From Billgrantia aerodenitrificans (GTDB taxonomy: Bacteria > Pseudomonadota > Gammaproteobacteria > Pseudomonadales > Halomonadaceae), in contig NZ_JABFTV010000006.1 in the NCBI RefSeq assembly GCF_021404405.1, positions 62,001 through 126,000 on the forward strand: DNA of 64,000 bases. Reading direction: 5' to 3'. Positions 9,994 through 18,679 of the stretch are shown piece after piece (position 1 is the first letter of the stretch; the number at the start of each line of letters is the position of its first letter). The notes under the pieces are model-generated. The model saw only the letters and a list, made by a program, of their open reading frames with translations. It was not told where the DNA came from and did not search any database. The position numbers and the translations under genes were made by a program.

Positions 9994-10418
9994 GGTGTCT
10001 CCGCTTGCGTGGATGTTGCCTGTGTTTCGCGCGTGGCGATGCGCACCTGGCGAATGCCGTGCACGCCGGCCTGATCCAGGGCGCGCACCACATCGGCATG
10101 TACCGCTCTGGCGTCGGCTTCGACCACCAGCCCATGCTGCCTGGCCTGCTCGGCCTCGTCAGCCAGCGCCCGGCTCAGTTCAGCGGCGTCGAGCTCTCGC
10201 TCGCCCAGACGATAGCGCCCCTGTTCGGTCACCACCAGGGTGACCGGCGATACCTCGAGATCCACCCCGGAAACGCTTTCCGGCAGGGTGAGTTCGAGGG
10301 CCTGACGCGTCTCGAAGGTGGTCGACACCATGAAGAAGATCAGCAGCAGGAAGACCACGTCGATGAGCGGCGTGAGGTTGACCTCCACCGGATCATGGCG
10401 CCTGCGAGCGAACTTCAC
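9990..10418 (-). CDS. exbD: ExbD/TolR family biopolymer transport protein
   Basis: A 142-residue protein with one N-terminal transmembrane helix containing the conserved Asp of the proton path (VNLTPLIDVVFLLLIFF) and a periplasmic domain. With the adjacent ExbB it forms a proton-driven motor. The GTG start at 10418 overlaps the exbB stop. Placement directly before msbA, without tonB or tolA, recurs in related gammaproteobacteria; the partner protein is not identified. Confidence 0.92.
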   Translation of the reverse strand: MKFARRRHDPVEVNLTPLIDVVFLLLIFFMVSTTFETRQALELTLPESVSGVDLEVSPVTLVVTEQGRYRLGERELDAAELSRALADEAEQARQHGLVVEADARAVHADVVRALDQAGVHGIRQVRIATRETQATSTQAETP

Positions 10419-11083
10419 GAGGGCCGAGCCTCCGCGCCAGGGCGCTCGCCTTCACGCTGCTCGTTGAAGCCGATCTCGCCGCGATAGTGAGCGAGAAACT
10501 CGACCACCTGGCTGGCCTGCTCCTCCATGCGTACGGTGATCTCCTCGACCCGGCGCTGGAAGTAGCGGTGGAACATCAGCGCCGGGATCGCCACGGTGAG
10601 CCCGGCGGCCGTGGTTACCAGGGCCCGCGAGATGCCGCCGGCAAGCTCGGCGGTACGCCCCACGCCGTCGGCAGAGACGATCACGGCAAAGACCTCGATC
10701 ATGCCCACCACGGTGCCCAGCAGCCCGATCAGCGGCGTGATGGCGGCAATGGTACCCAGTGGGCTGAGAAAGCGCTCCATGTCATGGATCACGGCCGTTG
10801 CCGCTTCCTGCAGCCGCGCCCTGACCTGCTCGTGGCCCAGCCGGGCATTGCGCAGCCCGGCGGCCAGCACGCCACCCAGGGGGGAGTGGCCTTCCAGCCA
10901 GTACAGGTTGACCTGCCCGCGTGCCACCAGCGAGCAGACCTCCTGGCCCAGGCCATAGGGCGCGATGCGCTTGGCCCGCAGTGTCCACAGCCGCTCGATG
11001 ATGATCACCGTCGCCAGCAGCGAGCACCCCAGCAGGGGAATCATCAACCAGCCGCCGGCGATGAGCGCATCCATCATGTCCAT
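10415..11083 (-). CDS. exbB: MotA/TolQ/ExbB proton channel family protein
   Basis: A 222-residue inner-membrane protein with an N-terminal helix (GWLMIPLLGCSLLATVIII) and a pair of helices in the C-terminal half (SPLGTIAAITPLIGLLGTVV, then GISRALVTTAAGLTVAIPAL), as in ExbB/TolQ. The start was placed at the ATG at 11083 because it has an AGAGGGG site 8 bases upstream; an upstream in-frame codon at 11104 lacks one. It shares a 4-base overlap with exbD and follows comEC by 33 bases. Confidence 0.92.
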   Translation of the reverse strand: MDMMDALIAGGWLMIPLLGCSLLATVIIIERLWTLRAKRIAPYGLGQEVCSLVARGQVNLYWLEGHSPLGGVLAAGLRNARLGHEQVRARLQEAATAVIHDMERFLSPLGTIAAITPLIGLLGTVVGMIEVFAVIVSADGVGRTAELAGGISRALVTTAAGLTVAIPALMFHRYFQRRVEEITVRMEEQASQVVEFLAHYRGEIGFNEQREGERPGAEARPS

Positions 11084-11116
11084 GGTTATCCCCTCTTCAC
11101 GCAACCAGCGTCGCGA

Positions 11117-13408
11117 TCATTGGCGCGATTCTACCGCATGGCACTTGCCTTCGACACCGCCACGGCGCCAGGGCGATGGACGGGCGGCAATGGGCGATGC
11201 TGCCTGCTGTTGGCCCAACCAGAAGGTCACGGCCCCATCCAGTGCCGTGCTCCACTGACAGCTGCCGGCGCGACGAAAGCGGCGCACCACCTCATCGTGG
11301 GGGTGACCGAAGGCATTGCGACGCCCGGCACTGTAGACGACGTGGTCGGGTTCGAGCATCTGTACCAACTGCGGCCCCGAGCTGGTGCGACTGCCATGAT
11401 GCCCCGCCACCAGCAGGGTGACCGGAAGCGTGACATCGAGCAGGAAGCGACGCTCGACGTCGCGGCCCACATCGCCGGTGATCAACAGACGGTCCTCGCC
11501 GGCCGTCACCTCGAGCACGCAGGAGCGGTCGTTGCTCGACAGCTCGGCGGTCTCTTCGGGCGGCCACAGCACGCGATAGGAGACGCCGTCTCTCTGCCAC
11601 GCCTGCCCGCGCAGGCAGCTGTCGAAAGGCACGCCTATCGATTCGCCGGGCGGCGCCAGAAAGCGTCCCACCGTATGCTGCTCGGCCAGTACCGTAACGC
11701 CACCGGCATGGTCGAGGTCGTCATGACTGACCATTACCTCGTCGAAACGCTGCCCCGCCGGCCATAGCGCGCTCAGCGGTGCGAAGCCCGAAGCGAAGCG
11801 CGGCCCGGTATCATACAGCAGACGGTAATTGGCGCTGCGCAGTTCGACCAATTGGCCCTGGCCGACATCCTGCACCCTCACCCGCAGCGTGCCGGGCTCG
11901 GGCCCTGACGCCTCGAGCCCCAGCATGGCCGGCACCAGCAGTAGCGTCGCCCCCAGACGCAGCGCGTTAGCCAACCCCGGAAGTGCCCACAGCAGTGCCA
12001 CCAGTCCAAGCATCAGCGCCAGCGGCCAGACGAACTCCGCCAGCGGCCACCACAGTGGAAGCACCGCCACCGACAGTTCGAGTACATGCACCAGCACTTG
12101 CGTGGTGAATTCGAAAAGACGCCAGCACAGTGTAGCGAGCAGCGGCACCGGAGCGAGCAGCCAGCCCAACAGTCCCAGCGGCACCAGCACCGTACTGACC
12201 AGTGGCACCGCCACCAGATTGATCAGCGGAGCCGCCGGCGCCAGGCGCGCGAAGGCCATCAGCACGGCAGCCGCCATCAACGGCGCCAAGAGCATCTGCG
12301 TGCGTACCAGTGCCCAGCTCCAGCCGCGAATTCCGCGCAGTCGCGGTCGGCCTTGCCAGATCAGGATCAGCAGCGCCACGGCAACGAAGGAGAGCCACAG
12401 CCCCGGTCGCCACACCGACAATGGGTCCAGCATGACGATCACACCCAATGCCAGCCACCAGGCCTGCCAGGGCCCCGGCGCATGACGCCCACTGGCCACC
12501 CACAGTCCAAGCAGAGTCATGATCATGGCGCGCATGGCAGGGGGCTGCAGGCCCGCCAGCCAGGCATAGCCAACCGCCGCCGCCCCGGCCAGCCACCACG
12601 GCCACACCGCCATGCGCCAAAGGCGGGGCGTCACCACGCGCGCCACACCACGTCCGACCAGCAGCACGAAAGCGGCCACCAATCCCACATGCAGACCGGA
12701 GATGACCACCAGGTGGGTCGTGCCACTGGCATTGAGCAGATCCCAATCGTCACGCTCGAGCCGCTCGCCGGCTCCCAGCGTCAGCGCGGCCAGCCAGCGG
12801 CGGGCCTGAGGCGACAGATCCTGGGCGTCGAGATGGTCGAGCGCGCGCGCTCGCAGCGAGGCAGGTGCCGGCCTCAAACGCTGAGCGGCAGGCTCGCTGC
12901 GCACATAGCCGGTCGCCTGAATGCCCTCACGCCATAGCCAGGCGCCGTAATCGAAGGTGCCGGGATTGGCGAAACCGGCCGGCGGCCTCAGGCGCACCGT
13001 CAGCGCCCAACGCTCCCCGGCGTGTATTTCCGGCGCTCCATAGAAGCTGAGTCGTATCCGCTTCAGCGCATCGCAAGGCAGCCGGGCGGGGTCCAACGGG
13101 CGGCAGGCGTCGACACGCACCATCAAACGGCTGAGTCGACCTTCATCCTCCACCGCCTCGATGCGCCCTTCCACCAGCAGGTCTTCACGCAGCAATCCAT
13201 CCGGCAGCACGGCGCCCCTGGCCAGCAGAATCTGACTGGCCGTGACGGCAACGAGCCCGCCCAGCATCACGGTGCGCCAGTGTCCACGCCCCGCCAGCCA
13301 CAGCAGGCACAACGCCCAGGCCTCGAACAGCCCGGGCGGCGCCAGGTTTCCCAGACCGACCCCCACCAGTGCCGCCAGCGCCAGCGGCATCGCCATGCCA
13401 ATTCGCAC
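11117..13408 (-). CDS. comEC: DNA internalization-related competence protein ComEC/Rec2
   Basis: Inner-membrane channel for uptake of single-stranded DNA. About 763 residues: N-terminal hydrophobic segments and the ComEC soluble domain, a multi-helix competence core (about 220-500), and a C-terminal metallo-beta-lactamase-like domain with SHDDLDHAGG and GHHGSRTSS. The GTG at 13408 has GGGGGAG 9 bases upstream and gives MRIGMAMPLALAALVG. Other starts are the ATGs at 13456 and 13396. It heads the envelope operon. No other competence genes are in the window, so competence is not shown. Confidence 0.93.
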   Translation of the reverse strand: MRIGMAMPLALAALVGVGLGNLAPPGLFEAWALCLLWLAGRGHWRTVMLGGLVAVTASQILLARGAVLPDGLLREDLLVEGRIEAVEDEGRLSRLMVRVDACRPLDPARLPCDALKRIRLSFYGAPEIHAGERWALTVRLRPPAGFANPGTFDYGAWLWREGIQATGYVRSEPAAQRLRPAPASLRARALDHLDAQDLSPQARRWLAALTLGAGERLERDDWDLLNASGTTHLVVISGLHVGLVAAFVLLVGRGVARVVTPRLWRMAVWPWWLAGAAAVGYAWLAGLQPPAMRAMIMTLLGLWVASGRHAPGPWQAWWLALGVIVMLDPLSVWRPGLWLSFVAVALLILIWQGRPRLRGIRGWSWALVRTQMLLAPLMAAAVLMAFARLAPAAPLINLVAVPLVSTVLVPLGLLGWLLAPVPLLATLCWRLFEFTTQVLVHVLELSVAVLPLWWPLAEFVWPLALMLGLVALLWALPGLANALRLGATLLLVPAMLGLEASGPEPGTLRVRVQDVGQGQLVELRSANYRLLYDTGPRFASGFAPLSALWPAGQRFDEVMVSHDDLDHAGGVTVLAEQHTVGRFLAPPGESIGVPFDSCLRGQAWQRDGVSYRVLWPPEETAELSSNDRSCVLEVTAGEDRLLITGDVGRDVERRFLLDVTLPVTLLVAGHHGSRTSSGPQLVQMLEPDHVVYSAGRRNAFGHPHDEVVRRFRRAGSCQWSTALDGAVTFWLGQQQAASPIAARPSPWRRGGVEGKCHAVESRQ

Positions 13409-13536
13409 GCTCCTTGTCTCCCCCGATCCCTGACCCGGCTCATCGCCCGGCATCATCTTATTGTTGCGCCCAGCATGGCGGGCCACGCCCCATCCATGGA
13501 TAATACCCGGGTCCCGAAGCAGCGAGCCAACCCGAC

Positions 13537-14076
13537 ATGCCGCGCCGATTCCTGCAGCGCTACATGCCCAACCCCGACACGCTCAGGCGCCAGCGCTCGC
13601 TGCGCTTCATGAGCCGCATGATCGGCGACCCCGGGCTTTGGGTGCTGTCGCGCCGTACCGTGGCCAATGCCTTCTCGGTCGGGCTGTTCAGCGCCATGCT
13701 GCCGATCCCCTTCCAGATGGTGGTGGCCGCCTTCGGCGCCTGGGTGCTGCGCTGCAATCTGCCTCTCTCGGTCGGCCTGGTCTGGATCACCAATCCCCTG
13801 ACCATGCCGCTGATCTTCTACGGCAACTACCGTATCGGCGCCTGGCTGATGGATACCCCCGTGCGCGAAGCCCCTGCCCGCCTGTCGACCCACTGGATCG
13901 CCTCACGCATGGCCGACATCCTGCCGGCCCTGGCGCTCGGCTCGGTGGTATCGGCCATCGTGTTCGCGATTCTGGGTAACCTGCTGGTGCGCCTGGTGTG
14001 GCGCTGGCACATCTCGCGTAGTTGGAAGCAGCGTGCCATGCGTCGCCGCCTGCGGCGTATGGAAATGGAGGACTGA
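13537..14076 (+). CDS. DUF2062 domain membrane protein
   Basis: A 179-residue protein. A basic N-terminus (MPRRFLQRYMPNPDTLRRQR) precedes hydrophobic segments, including LFSAMLPIPFQMVVAAF, a DUF2062 hallmark, and ITNPLTMPLIFYGNYRIG. The C-terminus is strongly basic (RRRLRRMEMED). It is predicted to be an inner-membrane protein of unknown function. It is divergent from comEC and convergent with lolD. A hairpin overlaps its stop codon. Confidence 0.88.
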   Translation: MPRRFLQRYMPNPDTLRRQRSLRFMSRMIGDPGLWVLSRRTVANAFSVGLFSAMLPIPFQMVVAAFGAWVLRCNLPLSVGLVWITNPLTMPLIFYGNYRIGAWLMDTPVREAPARLSTHWIASRMADILPALALGSVVSAIVFAILGNLLVRLVWRWHISRSWKQRAMRRRLRRMEMED

Positions 14077-14097
14077 GCCCCCGTTGAACGGGGGCTC
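14075..14097 (+). terminator. Inverted repeat overlapping the DUF2062 gene stop
   Basis: GAGCCCCCG (14075-14083) pairs perfectly with CGGGGGCTC (14089-14097) around TTGAA. It begins inside the stop codon and lies between convergent genes. Neither side has a clear T-run, so it may be a weak terminator or only an mRNA end-protecting hairpin. Confidence 0.5.
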
Positions 14098-14126
14098 GAA
14101 AGGACTGCCGGCAGAATCGGTAGCGC

Positions 14127-14861
14127 TCAGTGCTGCTCGGTCAGACGCCCGCCGTCGAGCTTCATGACGCGGTCCTGATGGGCAGCAAGCGACGTATCGT
14201 GGGTCACCACGACGAAAGCGCATTCGGTGGTCCGCGCCAGCTCGTCCATCAACGCCAGGATGCTGGCCGCCGTGGCCTGATCCAGGTTGCCGGTGGGCTC
14301 GTCCATCAACACCAGGCTTGGGTCGGTGACCAGCGCCCGGGCAATGGCCACCCGCTGACGTTCGCCCCCGGAGAGCTCGCCCGGCTTGTGATCGGCACGG
14401 TGCTCGATGCCAACCTTGACCAGCAGCTCACGGGCCTGTGCCTCGGCCGCCTTCTTGCGCATACCCCGCACGATCAGCGGCAGCGCGGCGTTTTCCAGGG
14501 CAGTGAACTCGGCCAGCAGATGGTGGAACTGGTAGACGAAACCGATGTGGCGATTGCGGAACTTGCCCAGCGCCGCTTCGCCCAGGTCCAGCAGCGACTC
14601 ACCGGCAATGGCCACCTCGCCGCGGGTGGGACGGTCGAGCCCACCCAACAGGTTGAGCAACGTGGTCTTGCCCGAGCCGGAGCTACCCACCACGGCGACA
14701 CGCTCCCCTGCGCGCACTTCCAGCGACAGGGAGTCGAGCACGGTGACGTCCTGCGGCCCCTCGTGGTAGATCCGGGTCAGGTCGCGGCAGGCCAGCATCA
14801 CCTTGCCGCTGGCCGTGCGCTGGATCAGTTCGTCTTTGTTCACGATGGCTGAATCACTCAT
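14127..14861 (-). CDS. lolD: Lipoprotein-releasing ABC transporter ATPase LolD
   Basis: ATPase of the LolCDE complex, which extracts outer-membrane lipoproteins from the inner membrane and hands them to LolA. The 244-residue protein has Walker A GSSGSGKTT, the LolD region FVYQFHHLLAEF, signature LSGGERQRVAIARAL and Walker B LVLMDEPTGNLD. The ATG at 14861 overlaps the lolC stop by 8 bases. Confidence 0.96.
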   Translation of the reverse strand: MSDSAIVNKDELIQRTASGKVMLACRDLTRIYHEGPQDVTVLDSLSLEVRAGERVAVVGSSGSGKTTLLNLLGGLDRPTRGEVAIAGESLLDLGEAALGKFRNRHIGFVYQFHHLLAEFTALENAALPLIVRGMRKKAAEAQARELLVKVGIEHRADHKPGELSGGERQRVAIARALVTDPSLVLMDEPTGNLDQATAASILALMDELARTTECAFVVVTHDTSLAAHQDRVMKLDGGRLTEQH

Positions 14862-16098
14862 AGCGCAGTACCTCCGCGGGTTGCACGCGCGACGCGCGCC
14901 ATGCCGGATAGAGCGTGGACAGGAAGGTCAAGCCGAAGGCGGCGGCCACGATATTGCGTACGTCGTCCCAGTGCAGACGTGACGGTAGATCGCTGATGAA
15001 GTAGACCCCGGCATCGAGGAACTGGATGCCGAGCGCCGACTCCACCCAGCCGATCAGGTCGGAGATGGTCAGCGCCAGCAGGATCCCGAGCGCCACGCCG
15101 ATGGCGATGCCGATCACGCCGATGGCCATGCCCTGCACCACGAAGATCCCCATGATCGAGCGTGGCGTGGCGCCGATGGTACGCAGGATGGCAATGTCCG
15201 CGTGCTTGTCGGTCACCACCATGACCAGGGTCGAGACGATGTTGAAGGCGGCCACCGCGATGATCACTGTCAGCAGCAGCGCGATCATGCGCTTCTCCAT
15301 CTGGATGGCCTGGAACAGGTTGCCGTGGGAGAAGGTCCAGTCGATGCCGCGGTAGCCGGTGCCCAGCTCATTGATGATGGCACGGGTCTCGCTGGCGGCG
15401 ACGAACAGGTCGTCCAATTCCAGACGCAACCCGCCCACGGCGTCGCCGAGACGCGCCAGGGTCTGCATGTCCTCGATGTTGGCATAGGCCAGGTTGGCGT
15501 CGAGATCGGCACCCACACTGAAGATTCCGCTCACGGTGAAGCGCTTGAGGCGGGGGAAGACCCCGGCCGGGGTGATCGAGGCCTCCGGTACCAGCAGCGT
15601 GACCCGGTCGCCCACGCCGACACCGAGGTGTCGCGCCAGCAATGAGCCGAGCACGATGTTCCACTCACCCGGCTGCAGGTCGTCGAGACTGCCTCGTTGC
15701 ATGTGGCGGCCGATGATCGAGACGCGATCCTCCCACTCGGGATGGATACCGTTGACCATGGCCCCCTCGTTGCGCCCACTCACCGAGAACATGCCCTGCT
15801 GCTGCACGTAGGGTGCGGCACCGATCACCCGCTCGCGCTGCATCAGCCGTTCGGCCATGGCTTCCCACTCGACCAGGCCGCTGCGCGACTCGATCTTGGT
15901 GTGCGGCACCATGCCGAGAATACGGGTGCGCAGCTCGTGGTCGAAGCCGTTCATCACCGAGAGCACCAGGATCAGCACCGCCACGCCCAGCATCAGGCCC
16001 AGCATGGAGGTGAGGGAAATGAAGGATATGAAGTGGTTGCGGCGCTTGGCGCGCACATATCGCAACCCGATCAGCAGTGGCAGGCGGTCGAGCATCAT
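14854..16098 (-). CDS. lolC: Lipoprotein-releasing ABC transporter permease (LolC/LolE family)
   Basis: A 414-residue permease beginning MMLDRLPLLIGLRYVRAKRR, the typical LolC/E N-terminus. One transmembrane helix (about 25-48) is followed by a large periplasmic domain, then three C-terminal helices. The ATG at 16098 has AAGGAA 4-5 bases upstream. Only one permease gene accompanies lolD here. Some gammaproteobacteria use a single LolF homodimer instead of LolC plus LolE; a second copy outside the window cannot be excluded. Confidence 0.93.
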   Translation of the reverse strand: MMLDRLPLLIGLRYVRAKRRNHFISFISLTSMLGLMLGVAVLILVLSVMNGFDHELRTRILGMVPHTKIESRSGLVEWEAMAERLMQRERVIGAAPYVQQQGMFSVSGRNEGAMVNGIHPEWEDRVSIIGRHMQRGSLDDLQPGEWNIVLGSLLARHLGVGVGDRVTLLVPEASITPAGVFPRLKRFTVSGIFSVGADLDANLAYANIEDMQTLARLGDAVGGLRLELDDLFVAASETRAIINELGTGYRGIDWTFSHGNLFQAIQMEKRMIALLLTVIIAVAAFNIVSTLVMVVTDKHADIAILRTIGATPRSIMGIFVVQGMAIGVIGIAIGVALGILLALTISDLIGWVESALGIQFLDAGVYFISDLPSRLHWDDVRNIVAAAFGLTFLSTLYPAWRASRVQPAEVLRYE

Positions 16099-16404
16099 CG
16101 CGTTCCTTGTCAGAGGTGGCCATGGTACGGTTTTTTGCGCCGCGCTGCATCGGCTGCGCAATCATTCCCCGAAGCTTGCATCATTGGCGGTGCCGGCCTA
16201 CATTGCGCCGACTCGCTATCCGGCCCCGTTCTAAGGAAGCACTGAACAAATCGACGAGCGAGATGAAGCACAAGGCGCACGGAGCACAGGAACCGGAGCA
16301 TATGGGGTATATGTGAGGATTCCGCGCACCGCGCAACGCAGTGATTCGCTCGCGTAGGCATTTGTGCAGCGCTTCCCTAAGACGCGACTCAAGAGGCTTC
16401 GTTC
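16099..16404. other. lolC-aguA divergent intergenic region
   Basis: This 306-base region has no gene. It holds the divergent promoter regions and, from 16231 to 16380, the MITE-like element described separately. The element ends only 25 bases upstream of the aguA start, so it must affect the aguA leader or promoter. Confidence 0.7.
16235..16376. mobile_element. MITE-like element with terminal inverted repeats and CTAA flanks
   Basis: A 142-base non-coding element. The left end GGAAGCACTGAACAAAT (16235-16251) matches the reverse complement of the right end (16360-16376, GGAAGCGCTGCACAAAT) at 15 of 17 positions. It is flanked by direct CTAA repeats at 16231-16234 and 16377-16380. A 4-base CTAR-type duplication and GGAAG ends are known for IS5-group elements, so a non-autonomous IS5-type derivative is inferred. 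The interior has further imperfect inverted symmetry (around GCATATGGGGTATATG) and no transposase. Confidence 0.7.
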
Positions 16405-17466
16405 ATGGCCAATCGCCTGCTCCCCGAATGGCACCCTCAGGATGCCGTTCAGCTCACCTGGCCCACTCCGACCAGCGACTGGGCGCCCCTGCTCGAGCGC
16501 ATCGAGGCCACCATGGAGGCCATGGTGGTCGCCATCACGCGTTATCAGCACGTGCTGATCGCGGTACCCGATGCCGCCACCCGCGCTCACCTGACCCAGC
16601 GCTTCACCCATCTGGGGGTCGACGCCACGCGCCTGCACCTTGCGGTGGCCGAGGCCGACGACACCTGGGCGCGGGACCACGGCCCCATCGCCATCGAGCG
16701 CGACGGCAGCCCCGTGCTGCTCGACTACGTCTTTACCGGCTGGGGCGGCAAGTTCGAGGCCGGGCGCGACAACCAATTGACCAGCAAGCTGGCCGCACTC
16801 GGCGCTTACGCCTGTCTGGTGGAAAGCCGTGACGTGGTGCTCGAAGGCGGTGCCATCGAAACCGACGGCGAAGGCACCCTGCTCACCACCGAGGCCTGCC
16901 TGCTCAACCCCAACCGCAACCCGCAGCTCGACCGCGAGGCGGTGGAAGCCCTGCTCATGGCAGATTTCGGCGTCGAGCGCGTGCTGTGGCTGACGCATGG
17001 CCACCTGGAAGGCGACGACACCGACAGCCACGTGGACACCCTGGCGCGTTTCTGCGATCCGGCCACCATTGCCTACGTACGCTGCGACGACGAGTCCGAT
17101 CCGCACTACCCGGCCCTGGCCGCCATGGAAGCCGAGCTTCAGGCACTGCGCCGCAGCGATGGCGAGCCCTATCGCCTGGTGCCGCTGCCGTGGCCGCGCC
17201 CCTGCTTCGACCCGGTGGACGGCCACCGGCTACCGGCCACCTACGCCAACTTCCTGATCGTGAACTCCGCGGTACTGGTGCCTGTCTATGGTGACGCCGC
17301 CGACAGCCGGGCGCTCGTCGCCCTGGCCTCCGCCTTCCCCGACCGCGACATCGTGCCGATCGACTGCCTGAGCGTGATCCGCCAGCACGGCAGCCTGCAT
17401 TGCCTGACCATGCAGCTCCCCCGGGGCAGCCTGAACGTCGCAACTCAGCAAGGAGAGACATCATGA
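16405..17466 (+). CDS. aguA: Agmatine deiminase
   Basis: Hydrolyses agmatine to N-carbamoylputrescine and ammonia in the cytoplasm. The 353 residues match AguA. Guanidino-binding and catalytic residues are in AEADDTWARDHGPI, THGHLEGDDTDSHVD (catalytic His) and the C-terminal HGSLHCLTMQLPRG (nucleophilic Cys). It overlaps aguB by 4 bases (ATGA), so the two pathway steps are coupled. The MITE lies immediately upstream. Confidence 0.96.
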   Translation: MANRLLPEWHPQDAVQLTWPTPTSDWAPLLERIEATMEAMVVAITRYQHVLIAVPDAATRAHLTQRFTHLGVDATRLHLAVAEADDTWARDHGPIAIERDGSPVLLDYVFTGWGGKFEAGRDNQLTSKLAALGAYACLVESRDVVLEGGAIETDGEGTLLTTEACLLNPNRNPQLDREAVEALLMADFGVERVLWLTHGHLEGDDTDSHVDTLARFCDPATIAYVRCDDESDPHYPALAAMEAELQALRRSDGEPYRLVPLPWPRPCFDPVDGHRLPATYANFLIVNSAVLVPVYGDAADSRALVALASAFPDRDIVPIDCLSVIRQHGSLHCLTMQLPRGSLNVATQQGETS

Positions 17467-18365
17467 CCCGCACCCTCAAGGTCGGCCTGGTCCAGCAACC
17501 CGCCTGGCCCGACAAGAGCAAGAGCCTGGCCGAGAGCGAGGCCGGCGTGCGCGAGCTGGCTGCCGCTGGCGCCGAGCTGGTGCTGCTGCAGGAGCTGCAT
17601 GCCACACACTATTTCTGCCAGTACGAGGCCACCGAACTGTTCGACCTGGCCGAGCCGCTGGATGGCCCCACCGGCCAGCGCCTGGCAGCACTGGCGGCAG
17701 AGCTCGGCATCGTGCTGGTGGGCTCGCTGTTCGAGCGTCGCGCCCCGGGCCTCTACCACAACACCGCCGTGGTCTACGACGGCGACCGCGGTCGAGTCGG
17801 CGTGTACCGCAAGATGCATATCCCCGACGATCCGGGCTTCTACGAGAAGTTCTACTTCGCCCCGGGCGATCAGGACGACAGCCGCAAGCAGGGCTTCCAG
17901 CCCATCGACACCTCGGTGGGCCGCCTGGGCTTGCTGGTATGCTGGGATCAGTGGTACCCGGAGGCAGCGCGCCTGATGGCCCTGGCCGGGGCGGAAGTGC
18001 TGCTCTACCCCACCGCGATCGGCTGGAGCCCCTCCGACGACGACGGCGAGAAGTCCCGTCAGAAGGAGGCCTGGACGCTGATTCAGCGTAGCCACGCGGT
18101 GGCCAACGGTTTGCCGGTGGTGGTCGCCAATCGCGTCGGCCACGAACCGGACCACTCCGGCGTGGGCGAAGGCATCGACTTCTGGGGCGGCAGCTTCGTC
18201 GCCGGCCCTCAGGGCGAGCTGCTGGCCCACGCCGGCACCAAGGCCGAGCGCATGCTGGTCACGCTCGACATGAGCCGCGGCGAGGACGTGCGGCGCATCT
18301 GGCCCTACCTGCGCGACCGCCGCATCGACGCCTATGGCGACCTGACTCGGCGCTACCGGGATTGA
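17463..18365 (+). CDS. aguB: N-carbamoylputrescine amidase
   Basis: Converts N-carbamoylputrescine to putrescine, CO2 and ammonia. The 300-residue nitrilase-superfamily enzyme has the Glu-Lys-Cys triad in LLQELHATHYF (Glu), YRKMHIPDDPG (Lys) and LVCWDQWYPEAARL (Cys). The ATG at 17463 has AAGGAGA upstream and overlaps the aguA stop. Together with aguA it forms the arginine-decarboxylase-derived putrescine route; speA is not in this window. Confidence 0.97.
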   Translation: MTRTLKVGLVQQPAWPDKSKSLAESEAGVRELAAAGAELVLLQELHATHYFCQYEATELFDLAEPLDGPTGQRLAALAAELGIVLVGSLFERRAPGLYHNTAVVYDGDRGRVGVYRKMHIPDDPGFYEKFYFAPGDQDDSRKQGFQPIDTSVGRLGLLVCWDQWYPEAARLMALAGAEVLLYPTAIGWSPSDDDGEKSRQKEAWTLIQRSHAVANGLPVVVANRVGHEPDHSGVGEGIDFWGGSFVAGPQGELLAHAGTKAERMLVTLDMSRGEDVRRIWPYLRDRRIDAYGDLTRRYRD

Positions 18366-18679
18366 CATCCTTAGGCCTGGAGCGCAAGCGGCTCCGGCGA
18401 CAGGCCCCGGAGCGCCGGACCGTCGATGAGGCGCTGTAAACCCATCCCTGGGCGCTATTTTTGCCCTGCTGCGCTCTCGCATCCTGCTCCACTTGCAGGA
18501 CCTGGGCTGGCCATCCATGGCCAGCCCGTTCGGAGCGGTGCTCCTCACCCATGGCAAAAAACCTCCTCTCCGGCCTATCCCCGGAGCCTCGGGAGAACTC
18601 AGGCTGGAATTGGTCGGACTAACAAAGAAAAACCCACCGCAGCCAAAGCATGCGGTGGGTTTTGCGTTTAGCGCCAGGT
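18366..18679. other. Hairpin-rich spacer between aguB and the Nudix gene
   Basis: This 314-base spacer has no supported gene. It contains several inverted motifs: a perfect 10-base stem GGGCTGGCCA/TGGCCAGCCC with loop TCCA (18504-18527), AACCCATCCCTGGGCGC (about 18437-18453), GGAGC...GCTCC near 18380, and finally the terminator at 18630-18664. The repeated CCATCC.TGG theme looks like an intergenic repeat family or structured RNA, but only this copy is in the window. Confidence 0.6.
18630..18664 (+). terminator. Terminator between aguB and the convergent Nudix gene
   Basis: AAACCCACCGCA (18630-18641) pairs with TGCGGTGGGTTT (18651-18662) around a 9-base loop and continues into T residues. An A-run precedes the stem, so it can work for both convergent transcripts. 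Confidence 0.85.
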
